Source: Podospora pseudocomata
Lineage: Eukaryota > Ascomycota > Sordariomycetes > Sordariales > Podosporaceae
Direction: 5' to 3'
NCBI RefSeq assembly: GCF_035222375.1
Contig: NC_085891.1
Span: 2,480,001 to 2,544,000, forward strand
DNA: 64,000 bases
Shown: piece after piece, positions 1 through 9,973 of the stretch
How positions within the stretch are numbered: the first letter of the stretch is position 1
How the letters are laid out: each line of letters starts with the position of its first letter
The notes under the pieces: generated by a model
Told to the model about the DNA's origin: nothing
What the model saw: only the letters and a program-made list of their open reading frames with translations
Database searches by the model: none
Made by a program: the position numbers and the translations under genes

Positions 1-331
1 AACTGAAAACCCGCCTTTGGAGAACAAAAGGGGGAAATGGAGAAGATGACAAGTCAGAAAAATGCCCCGAAGAAAGACAGACAGCTTGATTGACGATACT
101 TGGCACAAGCATGTGCGTGATCAACAGCGAACCGGTTGGAAGGGTTCAGAGAAAAAGGGGGCGAAGGGAGGACAATGCGCCATCAGGAGCTTCTTATGCC
201 ATTGGGGTCTAGACCCTCCTGAGGTAGGGGCGGGGCGGGAAATGATAGCATGCGGCGTGGCGTGCTGAATGTGCCTGACGATGGCCTCATTTTTTTGGCT
301 CTGAATGCAAGAATGCGCTGACTTTTTGTAG
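1..331. other. 5' flank or first exon/intron of the bHLH gene, unresolved
   Basis: No gene can be fixed here on its own. A good 3' splice site (CTGAC branch site at 318-322, acceptor AG at 330-331) precedes the open frame that starts at 332, so at least one upstream exon exists. One candidate runs from an ATG at 62 to 223, just before GTAGGG at 224, and joins 332 in phase 0. The peptide it encodes is not recognisable, and the true first exon may equally lie outside the window. Confidence 0.4.
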
Positions 332-1549
332 CACCTAGTTGCCGGCGGCTATCACTCAACGTTCGGAGCCGGGGGCCTAGCCCGGCTTGGCCCGGAGTAT
401 CACCCCACAAACACGCCATCGGCCGCTAGCTCCTCAGCGTTTGGCCAACCAGACTATTCCTTCGCAACGGCCGGTAGCACCACCCTTTCTACGGCACGTG
501 TCCGGTCACGAGAGCACCCCAACGTCTACCCCCTGAATACCAGCCAGCCGGCTTTTCCACCTGCTGCGACTCTGGTTGACTGGCGACTATCACCTTATAC
601 GACTGATGCCGTCTCTCCTAATGTTCCGGTCTCGATTGCGGCACACTCGCTTTCCACCACCGCTGGGGTGATTGGGTATGCATCACAGCCGAATGTGACC
701 GATCCGTACATGGGCGATTATGTATCGCCCACCGCTCCTCTTCCTCCTCCGCAACAGCCAGGCTTTGACTTTCAGCCGTGGCCAGCCGCCGTTGACGATG
801 GCACCATGAGCCTCGGTACAGCATCGCCGAGCTCGCTCATGTCACCTGTGATGCAGAGCTACGAGATGGTTGCCAGCCCGACGGGATCTGGAATTGATGA
901 GTCGAGCATGGGGATGTATGGGGGTGCGTCGGTGGAAAACTGGCAGTTGCCACCGCAACCGCCGTCTAGAACCGACAGCATGGAGATGGGAACCAGCAGC
1001 CCAGGCGGTGGTGGAAAGCGGGCGAAACAGTACGCCGAGCAGAGCGGCGCATCACCGGTTACTGCAGCACCTAAGTCTGGTGCCGGTAACAGCACCACCA
1101 CCGCTGCAAAGACGAAGCTACGCAGCGCCTCGAGAACGTCGAAGAATATGCAAACTCGTACCGAGGAAACCCCTCAGGAGCGCAAGTCTAGGAACTCGCA
1201 CAATCTGGTTGAGAAGCAGTATCGGAACAGGCTGAACATGCAGTTTGAGATATTGATGAACACGCTCCCTGAATCGATGCGCTCGCCGACCACGACTGCT
1301 TCGGGGGCGGATTCGGATGTCGGACAGGCTGGTGGTGGTCAAGGGGGGGCCGGGTTGGACTTGGGGGAGAGGAGGTTGAGTAAAGCGCAGGTGTTGGACA
1401 TGTCGACGAGGTATATACGGTCGTTGGAGAAGGAGAGGGAGAAGCTGGAGAGGGAGAGGGAGGAGCTGCTGTTGGGGATGGCCAAGATGAGGGAGGCGTA
1501 TGAGAAGGACGGGACGGGAGGTGGGAAGGGGAAGGGCGCTGCTGGTTGA
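332..1549 (+). CDS. bHLH transcription factor, SREBP-like basic region (3' exon, start unresolved)
   Basis: This is the large terminal exon of a basic helix-loop-helix DNA-binding protein, presumably nuclear. The first ~270 residues are Ser/Thr/Pro/Gly-rich and look disordered. The bHLH lies at about nt 1190-1440: a basic region with HNLVEKQYRNRLN, helix 1 (NMQFEILMNTLPESM), a long Gly-rich loop, then helix 2 (SKAQVLDMSTRYIRSLEKE) running into a short Glu/Arg-rich coiled coil. The Tyr before the arginine of the basic region (KQYRNR) is the hallmark of the SREBP class, which binds sterol-regulatory as well as E-box sites. Fungal relatives are often annotated as 'allergen Fus c 3-like'. The frame is open from 332, after an acceptor at 330-331, to the stop at 1547-1549, and no convincing ATG falls at its beginning, so the N-terminus comes from an upstream exon. 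The targets are unknown. Confidence 0.82.
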   Translation, partial: HLVAGGYHSTFGAGGLARLGPEYHPTNTPSAASSSAFGQPDYSFATAGSTTLSTARVRSREHPNVYPLNTSQPAFPPAATLVDWRLSPYTTDAVSPNVPVSIAAHSLSTTAGVIGYASQPNVTDPYMGDYVSPTAPLPPPQQPGFDFQPWPAAVDDGTMSLGTASPSSLMSPVMQSYEMVASPTGSGIDESSMGMYGGASVENWQLPPQPPSRTDSMEMGTSSPGGGGKRAKQYAEQSGASPVTAAPKSGAGNSTTTAAKTKLRSASRTSKNMQTRTEETPQERKSRNSHNLVEKQYRNRLNMQFEILMNTLPESMRSPTTTASGADSDVGQAGGGQGGAGLDLGERRLSKAQVLDMSTRYIRSLEKEREKLEREREELLLGMAKMREAYEKDGTGGGKGKGAAG

Positions 1550-2654
1550 TGATGGTCTGGGGGCAGATGTGGTGGTACATGAGAGAAAAAAAGTAATGAT
1601 TTACGATATACACGACAAGTTTTAAAAGTTAGAAGAGGAAGAAGGGCGGGGTGTGACATTCTACCTGCCTACCTGCCGTATTTTGTGCACCCGTCGTGGC
1701 GTGGTGGTGGTGGACGGAGTAGGAAGGTCGCACATAGATGTGATGCGTACACATTTGGAGGGATGGGCTCCCTCCTTATTTGCATAATATATCTAGACGA
1801 TTTGACGACCAACTTTGAGACGGGGTATTTTTTTGGTTGAATTTGTGCGTGACTGATATTATACCCCTCTCCTCTTACAAAGACAACAAAACAGAAGAGG
1901 CCGTAACCTGTCTTCTTGCTAATTCTACCCGACAACCAGCCAGCCAGCCAGCCAGCCAGCCCAACCGACCAGAGACCAGGTCCCAAGACGCCGCCACATG
2001 ATAGAATACACCTAGTGGTATCGCACACGCTTTCTCTTCTCTCTCTCGCTGGTTTCCCTATATAGTCGTGGGGAAAACATGATGAAAAATGCAACTCTGA
2101 CAAGCAAACCAAAAACTCCAAAGAACGACGTTACCCTTGGCTCGGGTGTTTTGTTGCAAGCAGCATATCCGTCTCCAGATATAATAACCCCTTCATTCCA
2201 CCTTCCTTCTTGCACAGCTCTTCCCCCACGAGACACGAAAACAGTTTCCGTGAACAAGATGTGACCATCATTTTGCTCTTTCGTCCAGCTGCAAACCCTT
2301 ATGCGCATGATCATTTCTCCCTGTGTGCTGCTAAAGGGTTACCTACCCGAAAACTGGGTGGCTTTGAGTTGACGGGAAATGCTCAAAAAATGACAGAGCA
2401 AGTAAGTATCGGGTATGCGGTCGTCCAAAGAAAAAAAGCGATGGTATGCAGCCCAAAAAAGAACCGCAAAGTCGTCCGGGAGCTTGGGTGAAATCCGCAA
2501 TCCAGGATAGTCTGAGAGAAGTCTGGGTCCCCCAAAGGATGGTGGTGGGCTAACTCCCCCTTTTCTCAAACTCAACCCAGCTCACTCCAGCACCGGCCGA
2601 TAATCGAAAGTTTGAAATCACCAAAATAGAATATCGTAACAGAAGACTGATGAT
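1550..2654. other. intergenic, 3' regions of the bHLH and cenH3 genes
   Basis: No gene seen. It contains a short CCAG tandem repeat (about 1934-1961) and AT-rich stretches. The minus-strand cenH3 gene ends at 2655, so this gap lies between two converging 3' ends. Confidence 0.6.
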
Positions 2655-3215
2655 TTACACCCACCCCGCCCCGCCCCAAATACCTCTTATCCTCCTCGCA
2701 AGCTGCAGGTCCTTTTGCATAATGGTTACCCGCTTGGCGTGGATGGCGAGGAGGTTGGTGTCTTCAAAGAGGTGGACAAGGAAAGCCTCGGAGGCTTCTT
2801 GGAGGGCTTGGATGGCTTGGGATTGCCAGCGGAGTTCGTCGTTCATGGGGCGGCAGGTGATGGCTATTTCGCGGACCTTTGTTTTTTGGTGTCAAAACGA
2901 TACTCTTCTTCTTCTTCTCCCTTGATTGTTCCTCGGATATATATATATATATATATATACGTACCAATCGCGCAAATGGAAGCTTGAGCAGGAGGAGATC
3001 GGTGTTTGATTGATATCTGCGAATTTCCTTCAGGGCGAGGGTGCCTGGGCGATAGCGGCGCTTGCGGCCTTGGGGGACTGGATCGCCTGCTTTAGGGGGG
3101 TTAGTATAGGGCAATGGGGGAGGAGGAGGAGGAGGGAAAACATACGCTGAACATTGGATTGCCTTCCTGCTCCTGAAGGGCGACTGGGGCGACGGCCGGC
3201 TTGTTGAGGTGGCAT
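2655..3215 (-). CDS. cenH3: centromere-specific histone H3 (CenH3/CENP-A)
   Basis: This histone replaces H3 in centromeric nucleosomes and is the base of the kinetochore. Three exons are read on the minus strand: 3215-3146, 3086-2965 and 2876-2655, giving 137 residues; the introns are 59 and 88 nt in phases 1 and 0. A short, Arg/Pro/Ser-rich N-tail (~24 residues, without the H3 ARTKQTARKS tail) is followed by [19 protein letters not shown] and the histone fold. CENP-A diagnostics are visible: a lengthened loop 1 ([12 protein letters not shown] against QDFKTDLRF in H3), Trp before QSQAI, and MQKD where H3 has MPKD. The C-terminus WGGAGWV extends beyond canonical H3. The second intron contains a run of (AT)n at 2939-2959. 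The ATG at 3215 gives the only tail that splices in phase. It diverges from the Derlin gene 1.5 kb away. Confidence 0.93.
2939..2959. repeat. (AT)n microsatellite inside cenH3 intron 2
   Basis: About ten AT dinucleotides fill the 5' half of the second cenH3 intron, directly after the donor GTACGT (minus strand, 2964-2959). It is non-coding and likely to vary in length between strains. Confidence 0.9.
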
Positions 3216-4706
3216 TTTTTTCTTTTTCGGTGGGAGGGTATTAACGATTAAACCCGACGGGAAGGCCGCGAGTCGGTTGGTTTTGCGCAAAAGCTAGCGA
3301 ATGGCTCTTTGCGATTCAAGCTGGAGATGGTTTTGCGCGACGAGAGGATTGGCTCCGAGAATTGAGTTTGCGCGATGCAAAAAGAGGGCGGAGGAAGGAA
3401 CCGGCGATTGGGTGTTGTAGATGTATTATGCGTAACCTGCAGGAAGGGGGTGGGTGGGCAATGGTGGTTGTTGACGGATAGAGCAGAAAGGAGGGTGTCA
3501 CAGGAATGCAAGGAGAGAGAGTATGTACAAATCCGGGAGGTTGGCTAGGTGTTTAATGGGGGAAAAGAAGAAAGATTGCTCTCCCCTCGACGCGAGCAGA
3601 AAATGGAGCTGTCGCGACGGAACGCGCTACGGTTGACAGGGGGTTAAATGGGGTGGCTGGGGAGATGTGGGGAGCTCTGTTTCTCTCTCGAAGAAGGGGA
3701 GAACAATGTGTGGCTTGTGCGTTGCTGTCAAACCAGCCACAAGGCATTTGACAGCTGCGGGTTAGGGTTGAGCTCGATACGAAGGCTGGGACCATAAGTC
3801 TTTGGACTCCCACGTTAGCAGGGGTTTAAAGATCACAGTGCTCATCTTCCACACTTACGGCTCACAACCCTAACCCTCGTATTTCCTAATTCCCGCATCT
3901 CTTTAACCACCTAAAAAGACATTATGAAAAATAGATGTAATGCGTTCAAAAGAACCTTTTGTATATATCAATACTTCAAACTGTTATAGAGTGACTTTCT
4001 AGTGCATTTATACTTAGGTATAATTGATGCTTTTGAAGTGTGAACTGCTTATCGCACTGTCTTGGCCCTTCTTGGCAAAACTGCTGCTAACGCGGGAGTT
4101 CAAAGACTTGTGGCCCAAGCCTTCGTAGACAAAGAAATATGCAGATAGTGAAACGGCAAGCTGGCAGCAGTGAGTGTCATTGTGGACCCCGCCGCAGCAG
4201 CGGCTCAGCTTCCCGACAAGGGTCCGAGATAAACGACACGCCGCTGTTGCTGATTGTCCCGCGGTCTTGTGTCCTGATGCTTGATGAGCAACCAAGAAGC
4301 TTCGTTTCCTAAAAGGCCACCTCAACATCTTGAGAATTAATCAATCCTTTTCGCTCACCTGCCAACACACACTTACTGCGACAGATTGCGCTATCTTCCT
4401 CAGAGGCACAAATTGTTCTACAGCAATGGCTTTTTGAACGCAATCCCATTTACGCTTGATTTCAAAGCCAACAAGACACCCTTTGAAGACTTACACTGAA
4501 CGAGACCAAATCATAAATCCGCCGAGCTATATCCACCAGCTAGAAGCACGGGAACTACCACTACAAAAGTGGCAATTGCATCAACCCCTACGAGCGAGCG
4601 CCCGCCCCACTTTCCCCGGATTCTGGACTTGCGCATCACTGGCGTCGTCAACCCTAACCGCACCTATTTTCCATTTCGATCGCAGTAGGCATACAGGCTG
4701 CGCACA
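3216..4706. promoter_or_regulatory. divergent intergenic region between cenH3 and the Derlin gene
   Basis: No gene is seen in 1.5 kb; the small open frames show no conserved motif. Telomere-repeat-like motifs occur at 3759-3770 (GGGTTAGGGTTG), 3866-3877 (AACCCTAACCCT) and 4649-4659 (CAACCCTAACC), the last only 48 bp before the Derlin ATG. Such telobox-like sequences are known promoter elements in other eukaryotes; a regulatory role here is inference. Confidence 0.45.
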
Positions 4707-5583
4707 ATGGACGGACTCATGGACAACAACGGGCGCTTCCCACTCGAGGCGTGGTTCTGGGAAATGCCTGTATGCACAAGATGGTGGACAACAGCAACAG
4801 TGTTATGCGCCGGCCTGGTGCAATGTCACCTCTTAACACCCTTCCAGCTCTTCTACAGCTACAGAGCGGTATTCGTAAAAGCTCAAGTCAGTACTTTCTC
4901 CCTCCCCTTTCCCACTTGATGTATCGCTAACCTTTTCACCCCTCAAAAGTACTGGCGCCTCCTCACAACCTTCCTCTACTTTGGCCCCTTCTCCATGGAC
5001 CTCCTCTTCCACGTCTATTTCCAACAGCGTTACTCCCGCCTCCTCGAAGAGTCCTCCGGCCGATCACCGGCGCACTTTAGCTGGCTGCTGTTTTACGCGA
5101 TGAGCAGTTTGCTGTTACTATCACCTTTTATAGGGATGCCCTTTCTCGGACACCCGCTCTCGTCGACGCTGGTGTACATCTGGTCGAGAAGGAACCCGGA
5201 CACGCTGATGAGCTTTCTGGGGGTGCTGGTGTTTAGGGCGCCGTATCTGCCTTGGGTGTTGATTGCCGTGAGTTATGTGTTGCACGGCTTGATCCCGAAG
5301 GATGAGATTTTGGGGGTGGTGATTGGGCATATTTGGTACTTTTTTAATGACGTGTACCCACCGCTGCATAATGGGAGCAAGCCGTTGGATCCGCCGATGT
5401 GGTGGAGGAGGTTGATTGGTAGGTTTTCTTGATTTGGGGGCTGAGAGATGAGCAGTGCTGACATTGGCCACAGAGGGCCGCCCAAGAGAAGAAGAGACCA
5501 ACGACGAGACTGCTAATGGCGTGGATAACGAGTTTGCTGTTGCTGGGGCTGGTCCGGAGGTGCCGGCGCCAGATATGCGATGA
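4707..5583 (+). CDS. der1: Derlin (Der1-like ER-associated degradation protein)
   Basis: This is a rhomboid pseudoprotease of the ER membrane that helps move misfolded proteins to the cytosol for ubiquitination (ERAD). Exons 4707-4886, 4950-5418 and 5474-5583 give 252 residues, the usual Derlin length; the introns are 63 and 55 nt. Family marks are clear: FWEMPVCTRWWTTA near the N-terminus, the WR motif in YWRLLTTFLYFG (the first codons of exon 2), several hydrophobic spans (FSWLLFYAMSSLLLLSPFIG, LVFRAPYLPWVLIAVSYV), and the rhomboid-like Gx3G in GVVIGHIWYFF. The catalytic Ser/His of active rhomboids are absent, as expected. The C-terminal tail is acidic and polar and lacks an obvious p97-binding SHP box, which fits a Der1 rather than a Dfm1 form. 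The start is the first in-frame ATG and gives the conserved N-terminus. Confidence 0.93.
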
Positions 5584-6001
5584 GATTGACAAGAAGGATT
5601 TGGGGGAAGGGTTGTATTTGCATGACAGTACATAGCGGTGGTCGGTTTCTTTGCGTCTAGTTCTTTACCAGCATGTTTGAAACTGGCCACAGATGCTTAG
5701 CATGGGACATTTTATGGCGTTGGAGGTTACGGCATCGGGACAACAGGTTGGAACCTGACGAATCCACAGTCTGGAAGCAAGTAGCGCTGATATAATGAAA
5801 TATTATTCGAGCGTTGCTATCAAATGCGTCTTTCACCAGTTCTACCAATCTGATCCGTATGGATCGGGTACGAAACCCGAGCGACGGGCGTTTTGTGAGG
5901 AGCACCGAAAGTGTATAGACCAGGCCAAGAATGATCAATTCTCACTAGCTTGCTAACTTGCTTGCTTGCTTTGCTTCCCCAGTTCCATAACATCATCATG
6001 C
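5584..6001. other. convergent 3' region between the Derlin and ARD genes
   Basis: Nothing beyond 3' untranslated sequence is seen. There is a short TTGC/CTTG repeat (about 5945-5970). Confidence 0.6.
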
Positions 6002-6596
6002 TCAAGCAGCCAAGAACTGCTGAACATACTCCTTGCGATAAGCGTTCTCATCCAACCCCTCAGTCCTGTTCAGAGGCGTCCACTTGGGCTCGTCCTTGAA
6101 CAATCTCAAAGCCTTGATGTACTATTATTTTTCCCGTTAGCCATCACTCCCTCACCACCACCAACCGCCATTTCCAGTAGTCAGTGAAACTTACATTATC
6201 ATCATCAGTAGTAAACCTGTGGTAAATCCCCGCCGGCAGGATGATCAGATCGTTCTTCTCGAGGAAGATCCTCACCCACCTCTCGTCCTTGTCCCTGACG
6301 TCAAAGTACCCCTTGCCGTCCTTGACGTACCGGATCTCTTCGTCTTCGTGGAGGTGCTCGTCGAAGAAGGACCTGACTTTGGTCTCGTAGATGTCGCCCA
6401 TGGCCTCGGGGGAGACGGTGATCTCGTCGCGGTTCTTGTACCCGCGCTCGGCGGCGAGGGCGTCGACGTCGGAGAGGGAGGGGATGTGGTGGTACAGGAC
6501 GCCGAGGGAGAGGAGCTCCGAGGGGGAGATGGGGGTGCCTGAGTTGTGGGGGAGGCGTTGGTCGCCGGGGAGGTCGTCGTAGATGTAGGCTTTCAT
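6002..6596 (-). CDS. adi1: acireductone dioxygenase (ARD), methionine salvage
   Basis: It oxidises the acireductone made from methylthioadenosine to 4-methylthio-2-oxobutanoate and formate, the penultimate methionine-salvage step; the protein is cytosolic and binds Fe2+ (or Ni2+). Two exons (6596-6195 and 6121-6002, a 73-nt phase-0 intron) give 173 residues, normal for the family. The cupin metal site is visible: [11 protein letters not shown] supplies two His and one Glu, and GIYHRFT the last His; [15 protein letters not shown] and NDLIILPAG are typical strands. The second exon ends in [10 protein letters not shown]. Skipping the intron would lose the conserved C-terminal WTPLNRTEG stretch. 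The gene for the preceding enzyme, enolase-phosphatase, is 38 kb away in this window, so the pathway is not clustered. Confidence 0.96.
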
Positions 6597-7649
6597 TTTG
6601 GGCTACTTTTGAGTATAATGGTGTGAGACTGAGGTTTGGGGTGTGAGATTTGGAGTTGTGAATGTGAGAGCTGAGAGGTGAGAGGTGAGGTGAGAAATGG
6701 GTGGAATTGATGATGGAAAGGGCAGGGGGATGGTGGGGTTATAAATTATTTTGGTGATGAGGGGCGGGCGCTGCCTTTTTCCAGAAATACAACGAACACT
6801 TGCGCCTTCAAAAGGCACACCTCACGCAGCACGCACGGCAAATTTTCTATAAGATATCGGGCAGATTATGCCAGAAGTGGCATGTCAAACAGACCAGATG
6901 AACCACACATCTTTTTGCGTGACAAGATCGGAGGATGTGCGTGACGTCGTCAAAAATGTCCCGCAATTGCGCAATCGGAACTGTTACCGTTTTGATAGCG
7001 TATTGTTACGGGATGACGTGGGTAAGGGTTGTGGGTGTGCTGCATACACAACCCTGGTTTTTGGTGAATAGGGGTAGTGATGCACAAGTCAGGGGTTATG
7101 AGGAAAAAAAGGTAAACTGGTGTCATGCTGCTGTATAGGTAAGTCGTGGCTTACTGCGTGCGGGTCGAGTGTTCATTACGATGTCTAAAAGAGGTTGCGT
7201 ATCTTTTGTTGGAGGCCGATGAGAAGACGATGACTGCTCTTGCTGCTCCGAGATCACGAAGTCTCGTATAATGAATGGCCCAGCAATTAGATCTCAGATA
7301 CCCGTATCCCGATAGTTTCTAGACATCTTCAACCAATGCATTGGCCCCGGAGCATGGCCAACAAGCTGGGATTGCAAAGAGGCTATAAACATACTTACTA
7401 TGTGCTCAAAAGTAATTGAATATCTTTTGGCTACCTATATCATTCATTATATCTTTAGGACAGAACATCAGCTCTCCAAAGACATCTTAGCAGCTTCGAA
7501 AAGACCATCCCAACCCGCAACACACCGTCTCCCTAGCTTAATAGATACACAGTTAATAACAGATTGCGTACATCGTGATAAGTACGAATCAAAGCTCGAG
7601 ACGTATTCGCAAGACATAAGACGCCTACGTTTGTATCAGCGTATCCAGA
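6597..7649. other. intergenic, upstream of the ARD gene
   Basis: No gene found. It holds the ARD promoter and a moderately AT-rich stretch. Small open frames here have no recognisable domain. Confidence 0.5.
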
Positions 7650-7990
7650 TAAATGACGTCCTCACGGCCGCACAAGTACACCACCAGGCGCCCAAGATTC
7701 GCTCGCTTTCTTGAACCATCCCAGCAACTGGTTAACTGCCCAAAACGGGCATGGCATCAGGTAACACCCATGCAATACATCCCCAAAAAGTCTTCCCAGC
7801 AGCTCCAAAGACCGGCGACTGGGCTGTTCCGAGCATCATTTCAGCCCTCGCCCAACTTCCGCCCCGGTGATGTACAGCACATCATATTGGCTGCGTTCGC
7901 GATATTCGTCGCCAGATCCAAGACATCATGGGACTCCTCGACAACTTCCCAAACTCGCAGACCCGTGAGATGGCCTCGACCTAAGCAGGC
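7650..7990 (+). pseudogene. unidentified coding relic
   Basis: Several short plus-strand stretches read like protein but lie in different frames: TPPGAQDSLAFLNHPSNW and AQNGHGIR up to a possible donor (GTAACA at 7760), FPAAPKTGDWAVPSIISAL around 7795-7850, and DIRRQIQDIMGLLDNFPNS around 7900-7960 ending at TAA. They suggest a decayed single gene, or an intron-rich one I cannot assemble. No family is recognised. Confidence 0.25.
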
Positions 7991-8201
7991 GTGAGTCTGG
8001 CCGCGGGCGCAAGCGCAAAAGACACTGGCTAAGCAGCGCTCGCGAGCGCTCTAACATTCATTCCAGCCAATCAATCTGGCTGCGGTACAGCATTTTGCAT
8101 GGAGGATAGGCAGAGATATGGACATATGGCAGAGGTGTAGTGTTCAACCTGCACTTACATGACTATTTATTCTATGATTTGGGTCGAATCCTGCTTAGAC
8201 C

Positions 8202-8362
8202 GGTAGGTAAGTAGGTAGGTAGGTAAGTAGGTAGGTAGGTAAGTAGGTAGGTAGGTAAGTAGGTAGGTAGGTAAGTAGGTAGGTAGGTAAGTAGGTAGGT
8301 AGGTAAGTAGGTAGGTAGGTAAGTAGGTAGATAGGTAAGTAGGTAAGTAGGTAGGTAAGTAG
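8202..8362. repeat. 12-bp tandem repeat (GTAGGTAGGTAA)n
   Basis: About 160 bp of nearly perfect tandem GTAGGTAGGTAA units (roughly 13 copies), itself built from a 4-bp GTAG/GTAA motif. The last copies are degenerate (GTAGATAG, GTAAGTAGGTAAG). It is bordered by unrepetitive sequence and lies between the coding relic and the GlyRS pseudogene. Confidence 0.95.
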
Positions 8363-8542
8363 CTGGATTTTGAGAGATGATTTGTTTTGGAAGATCCGTT
8401 AATACATGCCTATCACAAAGAGATATGCATGCACATTTGAAGAGTCACTGTATTGTAGATCTCAAATTCAATGCTATTTGGAGGCTTACGCCACCCAGTC
8501 TACCACTTTGACCCGCCCCTCAAGACATTCCCCAAGAGTTGT

Positions 8543-9973
8543 CTACTCCGCCTGACCAACAAATGCCGGCAGCCTCTTCGAAACCTCCTCCCAAGTCTCC
8601 ATGCCGTTCACCATATTCTTGATAGCCTGAACGACCCCGTCCTCCGAAGCCCTGACTTGAGACGTCGAGTCCCTGTCCCTCAATCTTACCGACCCATCCT
8701 TCACGGTGTCAAAGTCGATCGTGATACCGAGGGGCGTGCCCAATTCGTCATCCCGGGCATATCTCTTGCCAATAGAGGCACTCGACGAGTCCGCATTGTT
8801 GGAAATCCCCAGAGAACGAAGGCGGGCGGATAACTTGTGCACGAGGGGCGTGAACTAAGGCTGGGCGAAGAGGGGGACGATGAGAACCTTGTTGGGGGCT
8901 ACACCAAAGGGAAGAGACAAGAACTAATCAAAACATCAGTAAAGAAATGCCAATGGATGACGATACCTTCCACTTACTGCGCGGGCCTCATCACCAGGCC
9001 TATGCCAATACGTCTGTTTCAACACACAATAGAGGATTCTCCCAATGCCAAACGACGGCTCAATAACGTTGGGGGTGTACACCCGTGTGTTCTGGACGCG
9101 GGTAACCTTGGCGATGGTCAAGAGTTCCTTCGACAACTCCACAGATGTCCGTCCATCACCAAGCGCCGGAGTGTCGATAGACACAATACCCTTCTCCGCA
9201 ATCTCTGAAGCCAGACGCTCCAGAGTAGGCTGATCTAGAGCTTCCACTGTACTCTGGATGACCTTGGCATCCTTCTTGAACCGCGGGCCGATGAGCTTCT
9301 TGTCAAGGGTAGCCTGCCACCCCTCCACCTTAACTGGCTCTGAGAGAGCCTCCTTGACGATCAAAGGGGACCCAGTGTAGGCCAAGTGGACAGTCAAATC
9401 GTAGGCACTACGATCAGCGCAACCGACACACGGAGAAATCGAAATTTCCACAGAAAAAAGCTCACCTGCGCAAGAATATTCTCATACTCCGCGGCAGGGC
9501 CCCCGTCCAATTTGGCGGAGTTTTTGGTCAGCTTTTTGGTGTCACGCTCAATCCGCGCCTTCAGCACATTCTCAGCCAAATGATCCGCACGCAGGTAATC
9601 CCCTATTAAACGGCGGAAAAATTAGCTCAAATTCTCACAAAGATAGGTCGGGCAATGACAAACCTCTCCTTGCACATCCAATCCGCAAACTTGTCCACAT
9701 GTCCGCTCGTCTTGAGGACCAACTCCGGGGTAATCACCGTGCAGTCCAACTCGAGCATATTCTCCTCCATGACGAAATGTTTCCGCCAAGCATCGACGAT
9801 GTTGGCCTGGAGGGCGCATCCTGGGGGACCATAGTCGAACAGTCCGCGATTATCGCCCTTGAAGTTGGCGGAGAATCGATAGATTACAAATGACTCCGTG
9901 AAAAAGAAGCGTCTCTTCAAGACGGATTCAAAGAGTGGTCGATCGAAGGGTCCGCGGTTGTCATGGGAGCCAT
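8543..9973 (-). pseudogene. glycyl-tRNA synthetase pseudogene with catalytic-core deletion
   Basis: This is a class II glycyl-tRNA synthetase copy that has lost most of its active site. On the minus strand, N-terminal GlyRS sequence ([52 protein letters not shown]) runs 9950-9660, then AENVLKARI and EYENILAQ up to 9466. The next bases look like the start of an intron (GTGAGC), and within ~50 nt the sequence is already at VGCADRSAYDLTVH, which in complete enzymes lies over 200 residues downstream; motifs 2 and 3 are missing. The C-terminal half follows (QNTRVYTPNVIEPSFGIGR, then the anticodon-binding domain [19 protein letters not shown]). Further breaks are an in-frame TAG just before FTPLVHKLS (near 8860), an intron after MCK that does not join in phase, and an ATG at 9973 out of frame with the conserved start. 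A functional copy must lie elsewhere. Confidence 0.85.
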
